From Bog-473 sp963743785 (lineage in GTDB: Bacteria; Actinomycetota; Acidimicrobiia; Acidimicrobiales; RAAP-2), in NCBI GenBank assembly GCA_963743785.1, contig CAVURD010000028.1, positions 186,001 to 250,000 on the forward strand: DNA of 64,000 bases. The letters run 5' to 3'. The notes below the pieces were generated by a model. That model did no database searches and was not told the origin of the DNA. It worked only from the letters and a program-made list of their open reading frames with translations. The position numbers and the translations under genes were made by a program. Positions 53,537-62,411 of the stretch are shown piece by piece (the first letter of the stretch is position 1; every line of letters begins with the position of its first letter).

Positions 53537-54664
53537 ATGGCAGACATCGACGACCACGTGAAGGAAACGCTGTCCGACGTTCGGAAGGTCGGCGCCAACT
53601 ACGAGGAACACCAGCAGGAGGTTGGACTCGATATACCCGTCGATTTGGTGCACTTCAAGAAGTTCCCGGTCGTCGATCCACCGGGCACGTACAAGAAGGT
53701 GGGCCACGATACGAGGTCCGACATCGGTCCCGACGACAGCCTCGAACTGCCGGACTACAGCGGTCCGTTCAATGGCAACCTCAGGTTCTCGGATTTCTCG
53801 AAGGACGCACTCATCAACATGCTCGCGATGAGCGATGAGTACTACAGGAAGTGCATCGGAGGCTGGGCAGACTCCGTTGCTGACCGCTATGGACGCGACG
53901 ACATGCAGCGCATCCAGACGGAGGCGTGGCGAGACACGGTTCTGCCCCAACTGCGAGGGATGATCGACGAGTGGATGGAACTCCCCGACGACGAGGCCGA
54001 AGTTCTCATCACGGAGACGCAAAAAGAGGTGGAAGCCCAGGTCGCGGCCGGCGACGTGGTCCTCGTCAACCCTTACAAGCCCAAGCCGGATTGGGCGCAG
54101 TACTCCAAAGAGCGCCTCGTGAAGCTGGCGCTGGGGAGCCATGAATTCCTGCTTGCTGCCATCGAGTCGTGGGCTTTGGTAATCGTCATGAGGGACGGTC
54201 TCGACGAGATGTTCGCCTTCCAATGGACCCTGTGGAGCGAGAAGCTGCTGCCCGCGGCAAAGGACATCAAATCGCGGTGGATGAAGATCTCCGGAGATCC
54301 GGTCGAGGCCTTCATGAAGGACATTCAGGTGGACGCAACCTCTTTCCCCGGCAAGGCCTTCGAAATGATATTCGAGATGCCCGAGAAAGAGGTCGGAATC
54401 TTCACGTTCAACAAGTGCGTCTCGGTCGACCAATGGGAAGCGTTGGGTCGGCCAGACATTGCCGAAAAGGCGTCCCATACCTCATGTCCCGCCGCCATCA
54501 TCGAGACGGCCAAGATGTACGACCCGAATATGAAGGTCGAGATCTTGGCGATCCCGCCCCGTGTGAGCAAAGACGAGGTGTGTTGCAAGTGGCGGCTGTC
54601 CATTCGGGATGAATCAGATCCCGAGTTCGTCCGCCCCGATGTAGACGGCGCAGAGACGACCTAG
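53537..54664 (+). CDS. DUF6125-like protein with internal duplication
   Basis: 375 residues, no signal or membrane segments. Two similar helical units: FSDFSKDALINMLAMSDEYY (from about 84) and WAQYSKERLVKLALGSHEF (from about 186), each followed by a Trp and 'D.M..' stretch. The C-terminal part, from TSFPGKAFEMIFEMP (about 269), contains Cys at about 294, 317, 349 and 350 (HTSCPAAIIE, DEVCCKW) and resembles DUF6125 / aminothiazoline-carboxylate-hydrolase-like domains. Function unknown. Its TAG stop shares CTAG with the stop of the convergent TetR gene. Confidence 0.72.
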   Translation: MADIDDHVKETLSDVRKVGANYEEHQQEVGLDIPVDLVHFKKFPVVDPPGTYKKVGHDTRSDIGPDDSLELPDYSGPFNGNLRFSDFSKDALINMLAMSDEYYRKCIGGWADSVADRYGRDDMQRIQTEAWRDTVLPQLRGMIDEWMELPDDEAEVLITETQKEVEAQVAAGDVVLVNPYKPKPDWAQYSKERLVKLALGSHEFLLAAIESWALVIVMRDGLDEMFAFQWTLWSEKLLPAAKDIKSRWMKISGDPVEAFMKDIQVDATSFPGKAFEMIFEMPEKEVGIFTFNKCVSVDQWEALGRPDIAEKASHTSCPAAIIETAKMYDPNMKVEILAIPPRVSKDEVCCKWRLSIRDESDPEFVRPDVDGAETT

Positions 54665-55287
54665 TTTCGAAGTACGGATGGAGATTGCTTCGCCTTCGAG
54701 CTTGTGGCAGAGAGAAGGCGTTCGGCCAACCGTTGCAGCTGGGATCGAAGCGTTGCGTCGTCAAGCCCGGCGACGAGAGGATGCATAGCCGTGCCGCTGA
54801 TAGCCGCGGTCAGCATGGCGGTCGAGACACGACCCTCGTGTCCAACGTCGTCGCCCACGAGCACACGACTCATCCGGTCCATGACATGACGGAACGACTC
54901 GTGTTCGGCAAAGAAGGGCACGATGACCGGATCGTTTAGGACGGAACTCACGGTACGGCGGTGAGCCACAGCGAGGTCGACGATCCCTGTCACCAGCGTC
55001 TTACGAGCTCGCGCTTGCGACGGCTGAGCCTCGGCGGCACGAATAACCGCCTCAAGCCTGGCGAGCTCGGCTTCTGCGGCAGCCAGCACGATCTCGTCCT
55101 TGGTGTTGTATTGGTGGTAGACCGCGGCCTTTGTCACGCCAATAGTGTCGGCGATCATCTGCAGGGAGGTTCCTCCGACACCGTTGCGAGCAAACAGGTC
55201 AAGGGCCGCGTCGATGATCCGGGCTTGCGCGGCGCTGGGTGTTGGCAGCGTAACTCGGTCTGCGGCCACCGACGGCGGATCGCCCAT
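54661..55287 (-). CDS. TetR-family transcriptional regulator
   Basis: 208 residues from ATG 55287. HTH: ALDLFARNGVGGTSLQMIADTIGVTKAAVYHQYNTKDEIVLAA, a strong TetR match (YHQYNTKDE). The upstream frame is Ser/Arg-rich and rejected. Sits between the DUF6125-like and acyl-CoA ligase genes, a candidate regulator of the latter. Confidence 0.88.
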   Translation of the reverse strand: MGDPPSVAADRVTLPTPSAAQARIIDAALDLFARNGVGGTSLQMIADTIGVTKAAVYHQYNTKDEIVLAAAEAELARLEAVIRAAEAQPSQARARKTLVTGIVDLAVAHRRTVSSVLNDPVIVPFFAEHESFRHVMDRMSRVLVGDDVGHEGRVSTAMLTAAISGTAMHPLVAGLDDATLRSQLQRLAERLLSATSSKAKQSPSVLRN

Positions 55288-55360
55288 CAGGCGAGAGTAG
55301 TTGATCGGCCAATTCCCGATAGCGGCCATCCGCGCATTCCAGGCATCGGCGTGGGTTCGT

Positions 55361-56899
55361 TCACTCGCCGCCCCGGAGTTCGCGCTTGAGGACCTTCCCT
55401 GATGGATTGCGCGGCAGGAAGTCGAGGAACGTGATCTCTTTGGGGACCTTGAAGCGGGCAAGCTGGGCGCGGCAGTGTTCAAGGAGCGCGTGCGCCGTCG
55501 CTGTCTCGTTCGGACGCAAGACGACGAAGGCCACTGGGACTTCGCCCCATCGATCGTCGGGATGGCCAATCACCGCCGCCTCGAGCACCGCTTCGTGCTC
55601 ATAGAGGACGCGCTCGACTTCCGAACTGGCGATGTTCTCACCACCCGACACGATCATGTCCTTGAGTCGATCGACGATATAGAGGTACCCGTCGTGGTCG
55701 CGGACTCCAATGTCCCCGGTGTGAAACCAGCCCCCGGCGAATGCGGCTTCGGTCGCATCGGGATTCCGCCAGTAGCCCTTGAAGACCTTTGGGCCGCGCA
55801 TGACGATCTCCCCCCGCTCTCCCACGGGCAGCGACTTTCGTTGCATGTCCCAGATGTCGAGCTCGACATAGAGGCACGGACGACCCACGCTGCCAAGTTT
55901 GCTCTCGATGCTGTCCCGGTCGAGAAAGGTGTCGCCAGAGACCGTCTCGGTGAGGCCGTACGCATCGGCGAACCACGCCGAAGGAAACACCCGCTGGATC
56001 CGTCGGATGAGCGGTATGGGCATCTTCTCACCGCCGTTGACGACCACACGCGCCGACGATAGATCGCGCTGCTCGATGTCCGGCAATGCCAGGATCGCGT
56101 TGACCATGGCAGGCGCCAGCCACACTGTGGTCACCTTCGATCGCTCGACCTCGGCGACGACGTCGGAAGCCTCGAACGAACGATGGAGGATGATCGTGGC
56201 CCCCGCCGCGATCAGTGACGTGGTCGTGAGGTCGAGCGCGCCAACGTGGTACAGCGGACCGCAGGCCAGCCCGACATCATTGCTCGTGAACCCGAACTCC
56301 ATGAGGTGCGAAACGTTTTTCCAGGTGAGGTTGGCATGGGTGATCATGACGCCCTTGGGTCGTCCCGTGGTGCCCGACGTGTACATCAACCGGTGGATGT
56401 CCTCGGCCGCTGCTGTGACGCGCTCGGCCCGGCCCGGCCCGGCACGAAGCTCATCTAGAGTTGTCCAACCGTCCGAGGCGGATAGCGAGACGCACGCCCG
56501 TATGAGCCTGGGCTCGAGACCGCTCGTCGCTTCGTTGGCCAGATTCATGAGTGACTCGTCGCATACGAGCGCGCGAGCTCCGGAGTGCTCAAGGATGTAC
56601 CGCACCTCCGGAGCGGCGAGGCGCCAGTTCATGGGCATCGCGATAGCTCCGAGGTAGTTGGCGGCGAAGATCGTTTCCAAGAACTCGGGGCAGTTATAGG
56701 AGAGGAGAGCCACAACGTCGCCACGATCCACACCGCGTTCCGAGAGGCCGCCCGCCAACGCTGCGGCCCGATCTGCCATCTCTCCGTAGGTCGTAGCGAC
56801 GCCTTCGAACACGGTGATTGTCTTGTCGGGTGTGCGGGACGCGTGGTGGGCGAGCACGGCGAACCAATTCATGTCCGCCTGTGTCGTTGCGAGCGTCAT
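55361..56899 (-). CDS. Acyl-CoA ligase (FadD-type)
   Basis: 512 residues from ATG 56899 (MTLATTQADMNWFAVL). MYTSGTTGRPKGVMITHAN (ATP loop), DAYGLTETVSGDTF, GGWFHTGDIGVRD, RLKDMIVSGGENIASSEVE and NPSGKVLKREL (catalytic Lys). Activates an acid to its CoA thioester. Divergent from a TetR gene, close to SDR genes, so likely part of an acyl-CoA catabolic set. Confidence 0.92.
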   Translation of the reverse strand: MTLATTQADMNWFAVLAHHASRTPDKTITVFEGVATTYGEMADRAAALAGGLSERGVDRGDVVALLSYNCPEFLETIFAANYLGAIAMPMNWRLAAPEVRYILEHSGARALVCDESLMNLANEATSGLEPRLIRACVSLSASDGWTTLDELRAGPGRAERVTAAAEDIHRLMYTSGTTGRPKGVMITHANLTWKNVSHLMEFGFTSNDVGLACGPLYHVGALDLTTTSLIAAGATIILHRSFEASDVVAEVERSKVTTVWLAPAMVNAILALPDIEQRDLSSARVVVNGGEKMPIPLIRRIQRVFPSAWFADAYGLTETVSGDTFLDRDSIESKLGSVGRPCLYVELDIWDMQRKSLPVGERGEIVMRGPKVFKGYWRNPDATEAAFAGGWFHTGDIGVRDHDGYLYIVDRLKDMIVSGGENIASSEVERVLYEHEAVLEAAVIGHPDDRWGEVPVAFVVLRPNETATAHALLEHCRAQLARFKVPKEITFLDFLPRNPSGKVLKRELRGGE

Positions 56900-57041
56900 G
56901 ATCGCGGCCTCACTTCTTGCCACTGCTGGCGACCCACGAACGTGCCGGACGAGGTACTCGAACTGGTGGAGACCAACGACCGTCCGGAGGCGGTGTTGGA
57001 GAAGACACGTCACCAGCCGATGGACCGCTAACCTCGCCCCA

Positions 57042-57674
57042 ATGCCACCAGCGGAGACGACCGGCGATTCTCGACGAAGTGCAAACCGGGAAGTGCGACG
57101 TCAAGCGATCATCGATACGTCGGCACGCATTTTCGCCCGCGGCGGCTATCACGCCACGGGCATCAACGAGCTGTGTGCGGCGAATGACCTTGGCAAAGGC
57201 GCGCTCTACCACTACATCGGTTCCAAAGAGGAGCTGCTCGCTGCCATCCACGACCGAGTGATGGACGAGGTGATGCTGGGCGCCAATCGCGTCGCTGAGG
57301 CGGGGGGTTCGCCGTCCGCGCAGCTGGCCCTGCTGGGTGAAGAGCTGCTCGACGTGATTCACCGCTATCCGGATCACGTCTGGGTGTTCCTGCACGAGTT
57401 CCCGGCGCTCACCGGCGAACGCGCCGCTCAGTTCCGTGTGCGGCGCCGTGAGTACGAGCGACGGGTCGAGGCGGTCCTGCAGGCCGGCGTCGATTCGGGC
57501 GAGTTCCGGGGGTTGGACCCGAGGCTGACGGCCATGGCATGGCTGGGCATGCACAACTACACCTACCTGTGGCTGAAGCCAGGTGGGCCGTTGTCGGCTC
57601 GAGATGTGGCGAAGCCGTTTGCCGAGATCTTCATGCGCGGGATCGTCGATCCGGGCGCTCCGGCGCCTGTCTAG
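57042..57674 (+). CDS. TetR-family transcriptional regulator
   Basis: 210 residues from ATG 57042. IIDTSARIFARGGYHATGINELCAANDLGKGALYHYIGSKEELL is a clear HTH of the AcrR/KstR2-like type. Lies between the divergent ligase and convergent SDR genes; a site at 59236-59251 may be its operator, but this is untested. Confidence 0.9.
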   Translation: MPPAETTGDSRRSANREVRRQAIIDTSARIFARGGYHATGINELCAANDLGKGALYHYIGSKEELLAAIHDRVMDEVMLGANRVAEAGGSPSAQLALLGEELLDVIHRYPDHVWVFLHEFPALTGERAAQFRVRRREYERRVEAVLQAGVDSGEFRGLDPRLTAMAWLGMHNYTYLWLKPGGPLSARDVAKPFAEIFMRGIVDPGAPAPV

Positions 57675-57680
57675 CATCAC

Positions 57681-58427
57681 TCAGGGCGCCGAATACCCGC
57701 CGTCGACGACGATGGCCGACCCGGTGGTCCAGCGCGAGGAGTCGCTGGCCAGATAGGAGTACGCACCCGCCAGGTCGGTGGCTGATCCGAGACCGAGCGG
57801 ATGTCGCGCCGCAATGGCGTCGAGGGCGTCCGACGGAAGATCGTCATGAATGGCCGACTGGAAGGTCCCGGGACACACGCAGTTGACGCGGATGCCGTCA
57901 CGGGCGTATTCGATGGCGGCGACCTTGGCCAACTGGATCACCGCGGCCTTGGTGGCGCAGTAAGGGGCAGCATGTGACCACACGGTCAGACCGGAGACTG
58001 ATGCCGTTAACACGATCGAACCCGATCGCTGGCCACGCATCACGGTCACGGCAGCGCGAATGCCGTTGACGGCACCCAGGAGGTTGATCCGAAACGCCCG
58101 CTCCCATTCTTCGGTGCCCAAGTTGTGGATGCGACCACTCGACGAGAGGACGCCGGCATTGCCGATCATGACGTCGAGGCGACCGAAGCGCTCGACCGCC
58201 CGTGTGACCACGGCCTCGACGTCGGTGAATTCGCTCACGTCAGCGAGCATCGAGTCGACCGCCCCGTCGGTGTCTCGAAGCCCGCCGATGGTCGCCTCAA
58301 GCGAGGCTGCGTTGACGTCGCTCAACACGAGATCAGTGGCCGGCTCGCCGGCCAGCTGTTGAGAGATCGCCGCACCGAGCGCACCACCCGCTCCGGTAAT
58401 GGCAACCACACGTCGGGACGTTGTCAT
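57681..58427 (-). CDS. Short-chain dehydrogenase/reductase
   Basis: 248 residues from ATG 58427. Cofactor motif ITGAGGALGAAIS, NAGVLSSS, Ser in LTASVSG and Tyr-Lys in APYCATKAAVIQL, ending VVDGGYSAP. Intact SDR; acidic residue at the second strand (SDVN) suggests NAD. ATG 58427 overlaps the stop of the upstream SDR as ATGA. Confidence 0.9.
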   Translation of the reverse strand: MTTSRRVVAITGAGGALGAAISQQLAGEPATDLVLSDVNAASLEATIGGLRDTDGAVDSMLADVSEFTDVEAVVTRAVERFGRLDVMIGNAGVLSSSGRIHNLGTEEWERAFRINLLGAVNGIRAAVTVMRGQRSGSIVLTASVSGLTVWSHAAPYCATKAAVIQLAKVAAIEYARDGIRVNCVCPGTFQSAIHDDLPSDALDAIAARHPLGLGSATDLAGAYSYLASDSSRWTTGSAIVVDGGYSAP

Positions 58428-59223
58428 ACCGGCAAATATCCGCCATCGACGCTGAGCACGGCCACGGTAACGAAGGCCGACGCAGCCGAAGCCAGGAACT
58501 GGTACGCCCCGGCCAGGTCGGTGGATGCACACCAGTGCCGTCGCGCCGTGTGCCCGGTAATGGCAGCCGAATCCTCGGGGTTGCTCTTCCACCCTTCGGC
58601 CAACGGTGAGTCGAACCATCCCGGCGCCACCACACCGACCGTGATGCCGTCGGGCGCGAGGTCCGGTGCGAGACCCTTGGCCACGGACACCAGGGCGGCT
58701 TCGGGGGCGCTGTACGCGGCCGGCCCCCTGGGCGACCGCTCGCGCAGGACCGAGCCGGCGAAGATCAGCCGCACCCCCACGCCCTTGACCCGCGCGGCGG
58801 CCCGGGCGCCCAGGAATGCTCCGGTGAGGTTCACCCCGAGGAGGACCTGCCGCCAGACCATGGCCTCAGTCTGGCGTGGCCCAGCGACAATGGGCGAAAG
58901 TTCCGCGTTGCAGATCCACACGTCGACGCCACCCCACTCGGCCACGTGGCATCGGCGACCGCCTCGTTGACGTCCTCGTCTTCGTTGAAGTCCTCGTCCA
59001 TCACGACACCACCGAGCACCAGGGAGGGAGCGGGAAGCGCCTGGGCCACCGCCTTGAGATCCCGCCCGGTGCGGGCGACCGGCGCCACCGAGGCGCCGGC
59101 ATTCGAGCAGGCGTGGGCCAGCAAGGCACCGAGCCCCCGGCTGGCAACGGTGATCACCACCCGCGATCCCGACACCGTGCCAGGGCTGGGAAAGGACTCG
59201 GGGATCTCGATTTGATCGAACAT
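58424..59223 (-). pseudogene. Degenerate SDR, frameshifted, catalytic Lys replaced
   Basis: N-terminal part from ATG 59223 (MFDQIEIPESFPSPGTVSG, VVITVASRGLGALLA) in one frame; from VAEWGGVDVWICNAELSP in the next. The break is near 58946. The usual TGxxxGxG reads TVASRGLG, NNAG reads CNAE, and the YxxxK motif reads AYSAPEAALV with Glu for Lys. So it is probably non-catalytic even if repaired. It retains the C-terminal DGGYLPV and tight coupling to the following SDR. Confidence 0.75.
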
Positions 59224-59235
59224 CGCTCCCCCTTA

Positions 59236-59251
59236 TGTACCGACCAGTACA
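59236..59251. promoter_or_regulatory. TetR-like inverted repeat between divergent SDR and E1 genes
   Basis: TGTAC-CGACCA-GTACA, 5-bp perfect arms with a 6-bp spacer, centred in the 39-bp divergent gap. Both promoters would be controlled by one repressor. Confidence 0.55.
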
Positions 59252-59262
59252 ATACACAATTC

Positions 59263-61254
59263 GTGACGGTCGACCGATCCTCGCCGACTGCGGACGCGGC
59301 ATCGGATCTCCTCGAGATGCACCGCCGGATGCTGCTGATTCGCGGCTTCGAACAGCGGGTGGCCGACCTCTATCGAGACGGTGAGGTCCCGGGCTTCGTC
59401 CATCTTTCGATCGGCCAGGAGGCCACGGCCGTCGGAGCGTGCTGGCCGTTGGGCCCCAAGGACGTCATCACCTCGACCCATCGCGGTCACGGCCACTGTC
59501 TGGCCAAGGGTCTGGACCCTCTCGGCATGTTCGCCGAGCTGATGGGCAAGGACCGGGGCACCAACCGCGGCCGCGGGGGTTCCATGCACATCGCCGACCC
59601 GAAGCTCGGGATCTTCGGCGCCAACGGGATCGTGGCCGCCGGCGTACCGATCGCCGTGGGAGCAGCCGTGGCGGCACAACTCCGAGCCGACGACGGCGTG
59701 GCGGTGTCATTCTTCGGCGACGGCGCGCCGGCGCAGGGAGCGTTCCACGAAGCACTGAACCTCGCCGCCGTGTGGCAGCTGCCGGTGATCTTCTTCTGCG
59801 AGAACAACGGCTATGCCGAGTTCTCCCCGGCATCGACCCAGCATGCGGCCTCGCTCGAGCGGCGGGCGGCGGGATACGGCATCCCATTCGTCGCCGTGGA
59901 CGGAAACGACGTCGTGGCGACGGCGGCGACAATGGAGGAGGTCGTCCGCATCGCCCGCGCCGGTGGCGGCCCATCTTTGGTCGAGGCGACGACCTACCGC
60001 TGGCACGGCCACTACGAGGGCGACCCCCAGCGTTACCGAGCACCGGAGGAGGTCACTGCCTGGGCGGCGCGTGACCCACTCATCGTGCACGAAGGTCACC
60101 TGCGCGGTGCGGGAGTGGAAGACGACGACATCAAGGCGCTCGAGCGGACAGTGGCCCAAGAGCTCGACGACGCGGTCGACTCGGCGCGCCAATGCGACAG
60201 CCCGGCGGTGTCGACATTGGGCGATTTCCTCATCCGGCCCCGACCGGCCCGAGCGGAGCCGCCGCCGCCGCCCAGTCACGCGGGCGAATTCCGCATGATG
60301 GATGCAATCCACAACGCGCTCGAAGCTGAATTGGCGGCAGACGACCGCGTCTTCATCGCCGGGATCGATGTCGGCGCGGGTGGGAATGTCTTCGGCCTGA
60401 TGCGTGGGCTGACCGATCAGTTCGGGGCCCGTGTGCGCGACACCCCAATTTCCGAGTCGGCCATCATCGGCCTTGGCATCGGTGCCGCGATGGCCGGCAT
60501 GCGCCCCGTGGTGGAATTGATGTACCTCGACTTCCTCGGTGTGTGCTTCGACCAGCTGCTCAACCAGGCGGCGAAGCTGCCGTTCATGACCGGTGGGGCG
60601 GCGGAGATGGGACTGACCGTGCGGACCCAATTCGGGGCCGGACGCTCCTCGGGGAGCCAGCACTCGCAGAGCCTCGAAGCGCTCCTGGCGCACATACCCG
60701 GCTTGACCGTGGTGATGCCCTCGACCCCGGCTGACGCCTATGGGCTGCTCCGAGCCTCGATCCAGGATCCCAATCCGGTGATCTTCATCGAAAATCGGCT
60801 GCTGTACGGGATGAGGGGACCGCAGCCGCCGGCCGACTACATCTTGCCGATCGGCACGTCGGCGGTCGTGCGGCCCGGTACCGACGTGACCGTCGTCTCG
60901 GTGTCCCGAATGGTCCACGAGGTCATTGCCGCAGCCGAGTCCGTGAGCGGTGAGGGCATTTCCGTCGAGGTGATCGACCTGCGCACCGTGGCGCCGCTCG
61001 ATGTCGCGCCGATTCTCCACTCGGTGCACAAGACGGGCCGACTTCTCATCGCCCACGAGGCCGTCGTCCCGTTCGGCATCGGCGCGGAGATTGCGGCCAC
61101 GGTGGCCCGCGAGGGGTTCTGGGATCTCGACGCACCGATCGAGCGGATCGGTGCCGCCGCCACGCCGCCTCCCTATGCGCCCGACCTCGAGAGGGCCTGG
61201 CTGCCCGATCGTGACACCATTGCCGCCGCCATCCGCCGCCTGGTGGCCGTCTAG
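59263..61254 (+). CDS. Fused E1 alpha-beta 2-oxoacid dehydrogenase (thiamine diphosphate enzyme)
   Basis: 663 residues from GTG 59263. E1-alpha part (about 1-330): MHRRMLLIRGFEQRVADLYR, TPP motif FFGDGAPAQGAFHEALNL and FFCENNGYAEF. E1-beta part (about 340-663): VRDTPISESAIIGLGIGAAM, VELMYLDFLGVCFDQLLNQ, FGAGRSSGSQHSQSLEALL. The usual E1 is two proteins; here both are in one chain. E2 and E3 genes are not present, so the acyl acceptor is unknown: pyruvate, acetoin or branched 2-oxoacid are candidates. The gene is divergent from SDRs; its start shares a short promoter with an inverted repeat. Confidence 0.88.
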   Translation: MTVDRSSPTADAASDLLEMHRRMLLIRGFEQRVADLYRDGEVPGFVHLSIGQEATAVGACWPLGPKDVITSTHRGHGHCLAKGLDPLGMFAELMGKDRGTNRGRGGSMHIADPKLGIFGANGIVAAGVPIAVGAAVAAQLRADDGVAVSFFGDGAPAQGAFHEALNLAAVWQLPVIFFCENNGYAEFSPASTQHAASLERRAAGYGIPFVAVDGNDVVATAATMEEVVRIARAGGGPSLVEATTYRWHGHYEGDPQRYRAPEEVTAWAARDPLIVHEGHLRGAGVEDDDIKALERTVAQELDDAVDSARQCDSPAVSTLGDFLIRPRPARAEPPPPPSHAGEFRMMDAIHNALEAELAADDRVFIAGIDVGAGGNVFGLMRGLTDQFGARVRDTPISESAIIGLGIGAAMAGMRPVVELMYLDFLGVCFDQLLNQAAKLPFMTGGAAEMGLTVRTQFGAGRSSGSQHSQSLEALLAHIPGLTVVMPSTPADAYGLLRASIQDPNPVIFIENRLLYGMRGPQPPADYILPIGTSAVVRPGTDVTVVSVSRMVHEVIAAAESVSGEGISVEVIDLRTVAPLDVAPILHSVHKTGRLLIAHEAVVPFGIGAEIAATVAREGFWDLDAPIERIGAAATPPPYAPDLERAWLPDRDTIAAAIRRLVAV

Positions 61255-61255
61255 T

Positions 61256-62404
61256 TCAGCATCCCAAGGCGCGGGCGATGACCAGATGCTGGATTTCGTT
61301 GGTGCCTTCGCCGATCTCGAGCACCTTGGCGTCGCAGTAGAAGCGAGCAACCGGGGACTCGAGCATGTACCCGACGCCGCCATGGATCTGCACCGCCTCC
61401 GAGGCCGCCCACGTCGCCAGGCGACTGGCCTTCAGCTTGGCCATCGCCGCTTCCTTCTGGAACGGCAGATCGGTGTCCCGCAGGTATGCGGCACGATAGG
61501 TGAGCCAGCGCGCCGCCTCGAGTTCGGTGGCGATGTCAGCCAGCTTGAATTGCACGGCCTGGAACTTCGAAATGGGCTGCCCGAACTGCACCCGCTCCTG
61601 CGCGTAGGTGGTGGCCAAGTCGAGCACGGCCTGGGTCAGGCTGAGCGACAAGGCGGCGATCGAGATGCGTCCGACCTCGAGGGTGCGCAGGAACTGGCTC
61701 AGCCCCAGGTTCGGATCACCGATGAGCTGGTCGTCGGGGACCCAGACGTCGTCCAGGTAGAGCTCGCGGGTGTCGAGGCCACGCCACCCGATGCCCCGCA
61801 TCTTTTGTCCCATGGTGAAGCCGCCGGTGCCCTTCTCGACGACGAAGGTGGCATACCTCGGCTCCTCACCCTCCGGAGCCTCGATGCGGGCGAGGAGCGT
61901 CACCCCGAACGACATGTCCGTCCCGGCATTGGAGATGAAGGTTTTCCGTCCGTTGATCAGCCAGCCACCGTCATGTCGTTGGGCGCGGGTGCGGATGCCT
62001 CGGGCATCGGAGCCGGCGTCGGGCTCGGTCAGTCCGAACGCGCCCAGCGCGCGTCCTTCGGCCAGGGGCCGAAGCCAGCGTTCCCGTTGCGCGTCGTTGC
62101 CGAACAGATAGAGCGGCAGCGAGCCAATGGTCACATGCGCCTGCCACGCCGCGGCCACGGACTGGTCGGCCAAGCCGATCTGTTCCATGGCGGCGACGAA
62201 GCCGATGGTCGACATGCCGATCCCGCCCCACGTTTCGGGAACGAGCAGGCCGAGCAGGCCGAGCTGACCCATCTCGCGGAGGAGATCGGTGGGGCACCGC
62301 GCCTCTTCCCAGGCCAGCGGCGCACGGGTGGCGATCTCCTTTTGCGCGAAGTCGCGACACAGGCCGACCAGTTCCCGTTCCGATTCGTTGAGCGAGAAGT
62401 CCAT
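61256..62404 (-). CDS. Acyl-CoA dehydrogenase
   Basis: 382 residues from ATG 62404 (MDFSLNESERELVGL). LVPETWGGIGMS, FGLTEPDAGSDARGIRT, IGWRGLDTRELYLDDVWVP, FGQPISKFQAVQFKLADI and VQIHGGVGYMLESP with EIGEGTNEIQHLVIARALG are classical ACAD signatures; a catalytic Glu is likely in the GEGTNEIQ region or nearby. FAD-dependent beta-oxidation enzyme. Convergent with the E1 gene, one base between stops. Confidence 0.93.
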   Translation of the reverse strand: MDFSLNESERELVGLCRDFAQKEIATRAPLAWEEARCPTDLLREMGQLGLLGLLVPETWGGIGMSTIGFVAAMEQIGLADQSVAAAWQAHVTIGSLPLYLFGNDAQRERWLRPLAEGRALGAFGLTEPDAGSDARGIRTRAQRHDGGWLINGRKTFISNAGTDMSFGVTLLARIEAPEGEEPRYATFVVEKGTGGFTMGQKMRGIGWRGLDTRELYLDDVWVPDDQLIGDPNLGLSQFLRTLEVGRISIAALSLSLTQAVLDLATTYAQERVQFGQPISKFQAVQFKLADIATELEAARWLTYRAAYLRDTDLPFQKEAAMAKLKASRLATWAASEAVQIHGGVGYMLESPVARFYCDAKVLEIGEGTNEIQHLVIARALGC

Positions 62405-62411
62405 GACCCGA

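Noticed and set aside
59707..61383. Minus-strand open frame opposite the fused E1 gene
   Set aside because: Antisense shadow of the E1 beta half.
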